Shown here one piece after another: positions 1-5,924 of a stretch of 8,923 nt of DNA. Positions within the stretch are counted from its first letter, which is position 1, and each line of letters begins with the position of its first letter. The notes beneath the pieces are model-generated. The model ran no database searches. It worked only from the letters and a program-made list of their open reading frames with translations, and was not told the DNA's origin. This DNA is from Nanobdellota archaeon (lineage in GTDB: Archaea > Nanobdellota > Nanobdellia > Pacearchaeales > GW2011-AR1): the NCBI GenBank assembly GCA_020056045.1, contig JAGVIM010000047.1, forward strand, positions 1-8,923. Direction: 5' to 3'. Position numbers and translations under genes: made by a program.

Positions 1-166
1 GTTTTGCAGGAACTTCTGTAATTTTCTCAAAGAAGATATCCTTTGAAGAATTTATTTTTTGAAATTTAGTATTTTTATCTTTAACAGGAGCTATTACCTC
101 ATAATTTTTTATTAGTTTGTTTATGAACTCTGAAAGTTCAGTTTTTAGTAGTATTCTTTGCATCAT
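1..166 (-). CDS. N-terminal fragment of a 4Fe-4S dicluster / sulfhydrogenase beta-subunit-like protein (cut by window edge)
   Basis: This is the first 55 codons of a reading frame running off the left edge, starting at one of two adjacent ATGs (166-164 or 163-161). Seen: residues 9-28 read as a helix followed by NYEVIAPVKD, then a Lys-rich stretch, KINSSKDIFF at about 38-47 and an EVPAK-type end. This order (helix, 'vIAPVK', a short 'eIk..' strand, then 'PxK') is what I recall from the N-terminus of the iron-sulfur beta subunit of sulfhydrogenases (HydB) and the related sulfite reductase subunit A. In complete members of the family, C-terminal 4Fe-4S clusters pass electrons between a flavin or NAD(P) subunit and the hydrogenase. 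The cysteine motifs would lie outside the window, so the call rests on the N-terminal pattern alone. It is transcribed divergently from the sugar operon. Confidence 0.55.
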   Translation of the reverse strand, partial: MMQRILLKTELSEFINKLIKNYEVIAPVKDKNTKFQKINSSKDIFFEKITEVPAK

Positions 167-171
167 CACTT

Positions 172-210
172 TTTCCCTTTTAGATTAATGTTTTTTGAGG
201 TTATAAATTT
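172..210 (-). promoter_or_regulatory. Putative promoter and weak ribosome site of the beta-subunit-like gene
   Basis: On the minus strand an ATTTATAA-like box is centred near 205. A start about 25 nt downstream (near 180) would leave a leader of roughly 14 nt. The leader holds AAAGGGA at about 173-179, just before the double ATG, which is only a weak Shine-Dalgarno match. Assigned from sequence spacing only. Confidence 0.35.
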
Positions 211-230
211 TGAGTTTTTTGTTTACAAAA

Positions 231-271
231 ACTATTTAAGCACATAATTGCTTTTTAATTAATAGAGGTGA
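231..271 (+). promoter_or_regulatory. Promoter and strong Shine-Dalgarno of the sugar operon
   Basis: CTATTTAAG at 232-240 is a TATA-like box. Transcription about 25 nt downstream would begin near 262. GAGGTGA at 265-271 is an excellent match to the 3' end of 16S rRNA and sits 3 nt before the ATG at 275, so it fixes that start. The short leader contrasts with the leaderless-looking starts elsewhere in the window. Confidence 0.5.
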
Positions 272-274
272 ATT

Positions 275-622
275 ATGGAAATAGTAAAAAAACCCTGGGG
301 TCATGAAAAAGTATTTTCTTTTAATCAGATTTCTACTGTAAAAACCCTCAATGTAAATCCAAATCAATTATTAAGTCTGCAAAAACATAAAAAAAGAAAG
401 GAAATGTGGTATTTTTTAACTGAAGGGTATGTTCAATTAGGTAAAAAAAAGAAAAAAGTTAAAAAAGGAAATGTAGTTATTATCAATAAAAATACCCCTC
501 ATAGATTATTTGCTAAAAATAGTCCTGTTAGTGTTCTGGAGATATCTTTTGGAAAATTTGAATGGGACGATATTATTAGATTAGAAGATGGGTATAATCG
601 AAGGGGAACTACAAAAAAATGA
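275..622 (+). CDS. Cupin protein, mannose-6-phosphate isomerase type II-like
   Basis: A 115-residue single-domain cupin resembling the C-terminal isomerase domain of type II phosphomannose isomerases, which interconvert mannose-6-phosphate and fructose-6-phosphate in the cytoplasm using a metal. Seen: the opening KPWGHEK (6-12), SLQKHKKRKEMW (34-45), the turn GKKKKKVKKG (56-65), TPHR (74-77), and the family ending VLEISFGKFEWDDIIRLEDGYNR (87-109, quoted in outline). Metal-ligand candidates are His38, Glu43 and His76. Where family members usually carry several histidines followed by Arg-x-Glu, this one has H38-K-K-R-K-E43, so one usual histidine is replaced by lysine. It may therefore be a weak enzyme, act on another sugar phosphate, or only bind sugars. 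The start is fixed by GAGGTGA. It is the first gene of a three-gene operon; its TGA overlaps the next ATG (ATGA, 619-622), implying translational coupling. Confidence 0.75.
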   Translation: MEIVKKPWGHEKVFSFNQISTVKTLNVNPNQLLSLQKHKKRKEMWYFLTEGYVQLGKKKKKVKKGNVVIINKNTPHRLFAKNSPVSVLEISFGKFEWDDIIRLEDGYNRRGTTKK

Positions 623-1434
623 AAAAAGATAAAATAATTGCAGTAGATTTAGGGGGAACTAACCTTAGAGTTTCTTTAGTTCATGGTAAAAAAATATTAA
701 GATATATTAAAAATGATACTCCAAAAACAAAAGAAGAACTTGTAAAAGTTTTAGATGATTCTATTTCCATATTAATGTCAAAAGAGGTAAGGGGAATTGG
801 AGTTGGTTCTCCTGGACCATTGGCAAATGGTATAATAAAAAATCCTCCAAATTTGCCACTTAGAAATTTTAATCTAAAAAAACATTTACAGGATAAATTT
901 AAAATAAAAGCAGTAATAGAAAATGATGTTCATTGTGTTGCTATTTCAGAAGCAAAATTAGGCTGTAAAAAAAAGAATTTTATTGTTGTTGCCTTTGGAA
1001 CAGGCATTGGGGGAGGAATAATAATTGATGGAAAATTATATCTTGGAGAAAATTTTGCAGGAGAAGTAGGTCATATAAAAGTAAAAAAAGGAAAATTCTT
1101 TGAAACACTTTGGCAGGAAACAAGGAAAAAAATATATTCTTCTTTTGGAAAAGATGTTTTAATTGTAGACCTAATTAAAATGAAAGATAAAAAAGCAAAA
1201 GAAATATTAGAAGATATGTATGACTATATTGGTATGGGTCTGGCTTCATTAATCAACATATTTGATCCAGAAATAGTAATATTAAATGGTGGAATAAAAG
1301 AAGCAGGAGAGCCCTTAATTTCAAAAATAAAAGAATCTACAAAAAAATATACAGTTCTTCCTCATCAAACTGAAATTGCCTGGTCTAAGTTAGAACATCC
1401 TGGGACAATGGGGGCAAGTTTACTTATCCAATGA
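619..1434 (+). CDS. ROK-family sugar kinase lacking the zinc-binding cysteine motif
   Basis: A 271-residue cytoplasmic kinase of the ROK (repressor, ORF, kinase) family, which phosphorylates hexoses such as glucose or N-acetylmannosamine with ATP. Seen: phosphate-1 loop DLGGTN (10-15), GSPGP (63-67), END with candidate catalytic base Asp103, the glycine loop GTGIGGG (127-133), E149-V-G-H152, and the adenosine-side segment IVILNGGI (219-226). There is no N-terminal helix-turn-helix, so it is a kinase rather than a ROK repressor. Oddly, the usual CxCGxxGCxE zinc motif after the ExGH histidine is absent: the matching region reads GKFFETLWQE (158-167), keeping only a Glu (E162) where the motif's sugar-contacting Glu would be. 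The protein is also shorter than the usual ~300 residues. It is joined by ATGA overlaps to both neighbours. The substrate is unknown; the phosphomannose-isomerase-like neighbour hints at mannose or a related sugar. Confidence 0.85.
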   Translation: MKKDKIIAVDLGGTNLRVSLVHGKKILRYIKNDTPKTKEELVKVLDDSISILMSKEVRGIGVGSPGPLANGIIKNPPNLPLRNFNLKKHLQDKFKIKAVIENDVHCVAISEAKLGCKKKNFIVVAFGTGIGGGIIIDGKLYLGENFAGEVGHIKVKKGKFFETLWQETRKKIYSSFGKDVLIVDLIKMKDKKAKEILEDMYDYIGMGLASLINIFDPEIVILNGGIKEAGEPLISKIKESTKKYTVLPHQTEIAWSKLEHPGTMGASLLIQ

Positions 1435-2273
1435 TAAAAAACGTTAGAGCACCAGTAAGAATAGACTTTGCAGGTGGAACAACTGACATAAAACCTTTTA
1501 CAGATACCTATGGTGGAGCAGTTCTTAATGCTGCGATAAATCATTATGTTGTTGGAGAGCTTGATGCAAATGATAAAACTACACATTTAGAATACACTGG
1601 AAATATTCCAACCTCATCTGGACTAGGCACTTCAAGTGCAATGAATGTTGTTTTTATTGCTTTAATTACACATCTTAAGGATAAAAATAAAATTTCAGAA
1701 GCAGTATATAATTTAGAACATTCAATCTCAGAATCAGCAGTAAATGGGAAACAAGATATGTATGCGGCTGCCTTTGGAGGAATTAATTACATGGAATTTA
1801 AAGGAGATAAAGTTATTGTTAATCCCTTAAATTTAAAAAAAGATTTTATTAAAGAACTAGAAAGTAGGCTTGTACTTGTTTATTCAGGAGAGTCTCATTT
1901 ATCTGGAAGTTCAAACAAAGCAATGATTGATAATCTGATTAAAGGTAAAAATGATCATAATCTTTTAAGAATAAAAGAAATTGCAAGAGAAATGAAAAAT
2001 GCTTTGCTCAAAGGTGATTTATATGAATTTGCTCATTTAATGAATAAAGAAACAGAAGAAAGAAGTAAACTTTCAAAAGTTACTCTGTCTCCTCAATTAA
2101 AATCAATTATTGATTCTGGAATGAAAAATGGAGCAATTGGAGCAAAAATTTGTGGAAGTGGTGGTGGTGGAAGTATTCTTATGTTTGCAGAAGATAGAAA
2201 TAAATTAGTTAAACATTTTGGAAGAAAAGTTATTCCTTTTAAATTTGATTTTGAAGGATTGAAGTGGATGTGA
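1431..2273 (+). CDS. GHMP kinase, D-glycero-D-manno-heptose 7-phosphate kinase (HddA)-like, shortened
   Basis: A 280-residue GHMP-superfamily kinase related to galactokinase and mevalonate kinase, closest by recall to HddA, which phosphorylates C1 of heptose-7-phosphate for NDP-heptose synthesis. Seen: motif 1 RAPVRIDFAGGTTD (6-19), YGGAVLNAAIN (27-37), ATP-binding motif 2 PTSSGLGTSSA (60-70), GKQDMYAAAFGGINYMEF (106-123), LVLVYSGESHLSG (147-159) and motif 3 KICGSGGGGSILMF (239-252). Only about 22 residues separate the first sheet (N37) from motif 2, where HddA proteins I recall have roughly 70-90, so a block of the N-terminal domain is missing while the catalytic motifs are intact. The frame is continuous, so this is not a frameshift. 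It is the last gene of the sugar operon; its ATG overlaps the ROK gene's stop. No isomerase GmhA, phosphatase or nucleotidyltransferase is nearby, so heptose is only one possible substrate; L-fucose or another hexose is possible. Confidence 0.82.
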   Translation: MIKNVRAPVRIDFAGGTTDIKPFTDTYGGAVLNAAINHYVVGELDANDKTTHLEYTGNIPTSSGLGTSSAMNVVFIALITHLKDKNKISEAVYNLEHSISESAVNGKQDMYAAAFGGINYMEFKGDKVIVNPLNLKKDFIKELESRLVLVYSGESHLSGSSNKAMIDNLIKGKNDHNLLRIKEIAREMKNALLKGDLYEFAHLMNKETEERSKLSKVTLSPQLKSIIDSGMKNGAIGAKICGSGGGGSILMFAEDRNKLVKHFGRKVIPFKFDFEGLKWM

Positions 2274-2276
2274 AGG

Positions 2277-2295
2277 TTTTGATTCTAATGTTTTT
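2277..2295 (+). terminator. Possible T-tract terminator after the sugar operon
   Basis: T4 at 2277-2280 and T5 at 2291-2295 follow the GHMP kinase stop within 25 nt, with no clear hairpin. Archaeal termination can rely on short T-runs, but such runs are common in this AT-rich DNA, so this is weak. Confidence 0.25.
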
Positions 2296-2308
2296 AGTAT
2301 AATAATAG

Positions 2309-2317
2309 TTAAATACT
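2309..2317 (+). promoter_or_regulatory. TATA-like box of a leaderless promoter
   Basis: GTTAAATAC is centred about 24 nt before the ATG at 2337. No purine-rich ribosome site lies between them, only A/T. This spacing would start transcription at the start codon itself, as in archaeal leaderless mRNAs, and suggests the 186-residue gene is transcribed separately from the sugar operon. Confidence 0.45.
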
Positions 2318-2336
2318 AAATAATTTAAAAAATAAT

Positions 2337-2897
2337 ATGGCTTGGAAAATAGACGGAAAGACCCCCATTCCTCCTTTTGTAATGGAGAGAGGAGAGAAAG
2401 AAGGAACACATGAATTAAGAATAGCTCATTTAGAAAGCGGTGCGCCTTGGGATTTTCCAGTAAAACTAGAATTATTAGAAAGAAATCCTAATGTTGCTCT
2501 AATTACAGCTACAGATAGAAGAGGATTTACAGATAATACTCCTTGTTATAAGTTTACATGTTATTCTTTTGATGATAAACAAAGAATAATAACTTCTTAT
2601 TTAGTCTATAGTTTTACAGGACCTGTTATTGTTCAAGCATGGGATGATGAAAAAAAAGGTTTATTAGAAAATATAGATATGGAACATTTTGATATTCATC
2701 CAGATCGTTCTCCTGAAAGACTAATTGCAAGACATTTAGAAAGAATTGCTGGAAGAAATACAATTACTGAAGGATTAAGAGATAGTGCTGAAAAAACATA
2801 TTTTGATATTTTATATAGTATTAGACAGTTTTATGGTCTTTATTCAGGATCTGTTCCAGAAATACCTACTCCTGAAGAAAGAGCAAAGGTTGCATAA
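2337..2897 (+). CDS. Unrecognised soluble protein, 186 residues
   Basis: I do not recognise this family. The protein has no signal peptide or membrane segment and looks cytoplasmic. Residues 1-110 read as beta-rich, with segments such as KLELLERNPNVALITATDRRG (42-62, in outline), NTPCYKFTCYSF (66-77) and LVYSFTGPVIVQAW (88-101). Residues 104-172 read as helical: an acidic patch, then HPDRSPERLIARHLERIAG (120-138) and a helix around FDILYSIRQFYGLY. The tail EIPTPEERAKVA is Pro/Glu-rich. Composition differs from the neighbours: arginine (14) outnumbers lysine (10), whereas the adjacent genes are strongly lysine-rich. The frame is long, starts at a well-spaced TATA box and stops 22 nt before a convergent gene, so I think it is real. 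The start is taken as leaderless ATG 2337; Met16 is an internal alternative. Confidence 0.75.
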   Translation: MAWKIDGKTPIPPFVMERGEKEGTHELRIAHLESGAPWDFPVKLELLERNPNVALITATDRRGFTDNTPCYKFTCYSFDDKQRIITSYLVYSFTGPVIVQAWDDEKKGLLENIDMEHFDIHPDRSPERLIARHLERIAGRNTITEGLRDSAEKTYFDILYSIRQFYGLYSGSVPEIPTPEERAKVA

Positions 2898-2919
2898 AGT
2901 ATAATCTTAAAAATATTTC

Positions 2920-5193
2920 TCAATGCACTTCTTTCATTTTTCTTTTAGATTCTTCAAGGAACAATCTTGCCATTAAATAAGAGATAGTTGATTCTGCTCC
3001 CTGATTTAAGTTAACTGAATGTTTTCCAAGTCCATCATAACATCCACCTGTTGTTTCATCATACATCATTTGCTTTAAATGATTTTTTCCAAGAAACCAA
3101 TTAAAAGCTAGAATTGCTTCATCATAATATTCTTTTTTCTGAGTAATATTATAGGCAGTTAAATAAGTTAAGATCATACATGAAACATCCAATGGCTGCT
3201 GATCAAAAAATGCTCTTTCTCCATTTCGTTTATACCATCCATTTTGTCCAATTGGACAAAATTCTCCATCAATCAATGTTAAATTTGTTAAGAAATCTAG
3301 TGTTTTCTTTGCTATTTCAAAATATTTTTCATTTCCAGTTAATTCATAGGCAAAAAATAATGCTTCAGGAAGAGTGGAATTTGAATAGGTTAAATATGGT
3401 TCAAACCATTGCCAATCAGCTGAAGATTCATGTTCATAAATATTAACTAAATCATTTGAGAGTTTAGTTAATTTAGACAGGGTCTCTGGAAATCCATGGC
3501 TTTTATAATAATAATACAATCCATTAATGCAAAAAGCCTTGGCCCTTGGAGAATCCAATCCGTCAATATAATTAAAAGATAGGTCAAACATTTTTTTTGC
3601 TTTTTCTTTGATTAAAGGATCATCTGAATTATTAATTGCAAAACCAAGCGCCCATATTGCTCTTCCAAAAGAATCCTGACTATGGGAATTTGTTATTTCT
3701 TCCTCATTGCAATGATTATTCTTGAAATTTCCATCTGCTTCTTGACAATGCTCTAAGAATTTTATATAAGATCGAGTTAATCTTAATGAAATTTCTGAAG
3801 TATTTTCTTTATTGTATAATTTAGTATGTTTAATTGTTGAGATCAAAGCTCTTGAATTATCATCAAGTGTATAACCCGAACTCTTGTCTGGAGTTGAATG
3901 AAGAGAAAACTGGATTATTCCAAAATCATCTGTTAAATTCATAATATGATTCAATTTAATTTTTGGTAATTTTTCAGTTGTATCTTCTCTTAATTTAACT
4001 ATTTTATTAAATATTCTTAAATATTGTATTGCTACATTGGGCCAAGTCATTTGTCTAGAAAAAGCATAGGCTTGTCTTTCCATTTCTTTTTTAAGCTCAG
4101 GATTTGAAAGCATTTTATCTATAGCTTTTGTAAATGATTCAGGATTTTTAAATTCTGCAAGAAGTCCTCTTCCATCAGCTAGAAGTTCTTCTGCACAAAA
4201 ACTAGGTGTTGAAATAACTGCTTTTCCACCACCAACTGCTTCTGCAATAGGCCCACTAGATATCTGATTTCTATCCATATTTGTACCAACATATATATCT
4301 GCAGCAGTCATATATTCTACGAGTTCATTATCTGGAAGATATTTATTATAAAATTTAACATTATTTTCAATTTTTAATTTTTTAGCTAGACCTATGAGTT
4401 CATTTCTATATTTTTCACCCTCTTCTTTTCTTACAGCAGGATGAGTCTCTCCAACTATTAAATATAATAGGTTGGGATATTTTTTTACTAAAGGGGGTAG
4501 AGCTTTTATCATATATTCTATTCCTTTGCCTCTTCCCAATAGCCCATAGGTTAAAAGAACAGTTTTACCATCTAGTTTTAGTTTCTTTTTTGCAGAATCA
4601 TTGTTCTGAAAAGGAACATTTTCTATTCCATGATAAACAACATGTATTTTATTTTTTTCTATATCATAATCTTTGATTAAAATCTCAGAAGCTATTTTTG
4701 CAAGAACAATTAAAGCAGAAGATCTTTTTGCTATTGCCTGTACAACTTTTTTTCTTTTCTCATCAGGATTTGGCAAAACAGTATGGAAAGTTACTACAAC
4801 TGGTTTTTGAAGAGTCTCGAGAAAAGGAATTATATAATTACCATATTCTCCCCCAAAAATTCCAAACTCATGTTGTATACATAAAATTTTTATGTTTTCT
4901 GTTTCATTTACTTTTTTTGCAATTTCTATATAATGTTCAATATCATTTTTTGCAACTTCAAATATAACTTTTTTATTATAATTGTAAAAACTTCCTTCTT
5001 CATTTATTGCTATGACTCTTGATTTTACTTTTGGATTCCATTTTTTATCCATTGCTGTTGCAAGATGTTTTGTAAAAGTAGCTATTCCACATTCTTTCGG
5101 AGGATAATTGGCAAAGAAACATGTCTTTGGATTTAATTCATCAGCTAAAATATCATTCTCTTTTTCCATATTTGATTTAAAGAGTGAATTCAT
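2920..5193 (-). CDS. GT4 glycosyltransferase fused to a C-terminal alpha/alpha-toroid-like domain
   Basis: A 757-residue two-domain protein with no signal peptide, so probably cytoplasmic. Residues about 23-400 are a GT-B, GT4-type glycosyltransferase: NYPPKECGIATF (29-40), QHEFGIFGG (107-115), HGIENVPF (188-195), the donor-domain loop TYGLLGRGKG (215-224), SSGPIAEAVGGGKAVIST (312-329) and AEELLADGRG (334-343). At the usual EX7E position the first Glu is Gln310 and the second is Glu318. Residues about 415-750 are helical with motifs spaced like an (alpha/alpha)6 barrel: DDNSRA (444-449), HSQDSFGRAIWALG (504-517), DWQWFEPYLTYSNSTLPEAL (593-612), DQQPLDV (664-670) and NQGAEST (730-736). I recall the same architecture in bacterial proteins near mannan-type (GH130) genes; that link is from memory. 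It may build or trim a mannose-containing glycan. It is convergent with the 186-residue gene. The start is uncertain: ATG 5193 or Met9 (ATG 5169). Confidence 0.82.
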   Translation of the reverse strand: MNSLFKSNMEKENDILADELNPKTCFFANYPPKECGIATFTKHLATAMDKKWNPKVKSRVIAINEEGSFYNYNKKVIFEVAKNDIEHYIEIAKKVNETENIKILCIQHEFGIFGGEYGNYIIPFLETLQKPVVVTFHTVLPNPDEKRKKVVQAIAKRSSALIVLAKIASEILIKDYDIEKNKIHVVYHGIENVPFQNNDSAKKKLKLDGKTVLLTYGLLGRGKGIEYMIKALPPLVKKYPNLLYLIVGETHPAVRKEEGEKYRNELIGLAKKLKIENNVKFYNKYLPDNELVEYMTAADIYVGTNMDRNQISSGPIAEAVGGGKAVISTPSFCAEELLADGRGLLAEFKNPESFTKAIDKMLSNPELKKEMERQAYAFSRQMTWPNVAIQYLRIFNKIVKLREDTTEKLPKIKLNHIMNLTDDFGIIQFSLHSTPDKSSGYTLDDNSRALISTIKHTKLYNKENTSEISLRLTRSYIKFLEHCQEADGNFKNNHCNEEEITNSHSQDSFGRAIWALGFAINNSDDPLIKEKAKKMFDLSFNYIDGLDSPRAKAFCINGLYYYYKSHGFPETLSKLTKLSNDLVNIYEHESSADWQWFEPYLTYSNSTLPEALFFAYELTGNEKYFEIAKKTLDFLTNLTLIDGEFCPIGQNGWYKRNGERAFFDQQPLDVSCMILTYLTAYNITQKKEYYDEAILAFNWFLGKNHLKQMMYDETTGGCYDGLGKHSVNLNQGAESTISYLMARLFLEESKRKMKEVH

Positions 5194-5199
5194 CGACGA

Positions 5200-5213
5200 G
5201 AAAATATTTTAAT
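5200..5213 (-). promoter_or_regulatory. TATA-like box of the glycosyltransferase gene
   Basis: The minus strand reads GATTAAAATATTTTC here, centred near 5206. A start site about 25 nt downstream would fall near 5181, inside the annotated frame and 12 nt before the codon for Met9 (5169). If this is the promoter, translation begins at Met9 rather than at ATG 5193. GAGGGG about 20 nt before 5193 is too far away to serve as a good ribosome site. Confidence 0.3.
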
Positions 5214-5420
5214 CGCCCCTCACTCTTTTTCATAGATTAGTTAAGTCTAGCAGATTTATAAAATCTTCTGTGTTGAAGCAGAGCAAAGCAAAACATAGAT
5301 TTTTTTATTAGAGAATACTTTGATCAGAAATATGTTTCAAAGAATACATAATAACATTTCCGAAATTAGAATAAAAATAAAACACTGCTATCCAACTCTA
5401 GATAAAATTGTCTCAGTCTG

Positions 5421-5441
5421 GAAGAAAAAATAATTGAAAAA
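5421..5441 (-). terminator. Possible terminator of the radical SAM/membrane-protein operon
   Basis: Read on the minus strand this gives TTTTT, 6 nt of other sequence, then TTTTTT, about 65-85 nt beyond the last stop codon. Paired T-runs without a stem fit archaeal intrinsic termination, but AT-richness makes them common by chance. Confidence 0.3.
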
Positions 5442-5504
5442 CTATGAGAAGACTATTAAAATAAAGGAATTTGCACCACTTCTTTGATTTTAATGTTTTT
5501 TGAA

Positions 5505-5924
5505 TCAAGATTTTAATCTCCCATAAACAATAATAATTAAAGATATGATTATCAGAGTTGTAGGTATCATTAGAAGATATTTGAAATTTTCAATGAAAGC
5601 TGAAATGATTAAAATAATCGGCATTAATATAGCACCCCAAATAATTAGAATTGATCCTTTAATCTTTACTTTTTCTTTAATCTTTACTTTTTCTTTAATC
5701 TTTACTTTATCTATATTATAACCATATAAAATATTAATTATTGCAAGAGCTATAAAAGCAATATGTGAAAGTCTTAACATTCTTCTTGGAAGTGAAGTAT
5801 AATCTCCAATAGGTGAAGGAAATGGACCGTTAAATGACCACAGTCCAAGAATTGCACCAAGCATTATTCCAACTAAAATCCAAATCCATCCAAAAGAAAT
5901 ATTTTTCTTTCCAATTATTTCCAT
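5505..5924 (-). CDS. Small four-helix membrane protein with a tandem KVKIKE loop
   Basis: A 139-residue integral membrane protein with four predicted helices at about 11-30, 52-69, 91-110 and 116-135. The loop after helix 1 carries FNGPFPSPIGDY and then PRRMLRLSHI (46-55). I loosely recall similar small membrane proteins with a 'PRRlLRLgHI' motif in other genomes but cannot name the family or its role. Between helices 2 and 3 lies a basic loop of KVKIKE units (residues 73-90), encoded by an 18-bp tandem DNA repeat; by the positive-inside rule this loop should be cytoplasmic. It is the last gene of the operon, and its start overlaps the end of the preceding membrane-protein gene by 10 nt, so the two are probably co-translated and may form a complex. 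The short overlap supports ATG 5924 as the start. Confidence 0.8.
   Translation of the reverse strand: MEIIGKKNISFGWIWILVGIMLGAILGLWSFNGPFPSPIGDYTSLPRRMLRLSHIAFIALAIINILYGYNIDKVKIKEKVKIKEKVKIKGSILIIWGAILMPIILIISAFIENFKYLLMIPTTLIIISLIIIVYGRLKS
5658..5709. repeat. 18-bp tandem repeat, about 2.8 copies, in frame
   Basis: The unit TTTAATCTTTACTTTTTC occurs at 5658-5675 and 5676-5693, followed by a partial third copy from 5694. The two full copies are identical. Each unit encodes six residues (KVKIKE) of the membrane protein's basic loop, so gain or loss of a copy keeps the frame. Confidence 0.9.

Larger units (their letters stand above)
5194..5504. other. 311-bp stretch without a convincing gene
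   Basis: This stretch separates the stop of the membrane-protein operon from the start of the glycosyltransferase gene; both lie on the minus strand. It holds the glycosyltransferase promoter; an inverted repeat with 6-bp arms at 5252-5266 (AGATTT, ATA, AAATCT); two A-runs that read as T-runs on the minus strand (5425-5430 and 5437-5441); and a small hairpin-capable pair, TTGATT 5484-5489 with AATCAA 5503-5508, at the operon stop codon. A 33-codon frame at 5332-5433 (plus) has no ribosome site and no recognisable product. I see no tRNA or other known RNA. Confidence 0.55.

Noticed and set aside
139..170. C/D-box guide RNA (GTGATGA followed by CTGA on the minus strand)
   Set aside because: The C-box match is created by the double ATG start of the edge gene, and no second box pair follows.
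440..465. Programmed slippage at the A-rich run in the cupin gene
   Set aside because: The frame is intact and the family pattern continues on both sides; A-runs here simply encode lysines.
1365..1586. 73-codon open frame on the minus strand
   Set aside because: It is antisense to the well-supported end of the ROK kinase and start of the GHMP kinase, with no recognisable product.
3180..3446. 88-codon open frame on the plus strand (and a similar one at 4698-4967)
   Set aside because: Both are antisense shadows of the glycosyltransferase fusion, whose motifs are continuous through these regions.
5332..5433. 33-codon plus-strand frame in the empty interval
   Set aside because: No ribosome site, weak promoter and no recognisable similarity; this length is expected by chance.
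5484..5508. Hairpin terminator at the stop of the last membrane-protein gene
   Set aside because: The stem is only 6 bp with a 13-nt loop, and the T-run is on the wrong strand for the operon.
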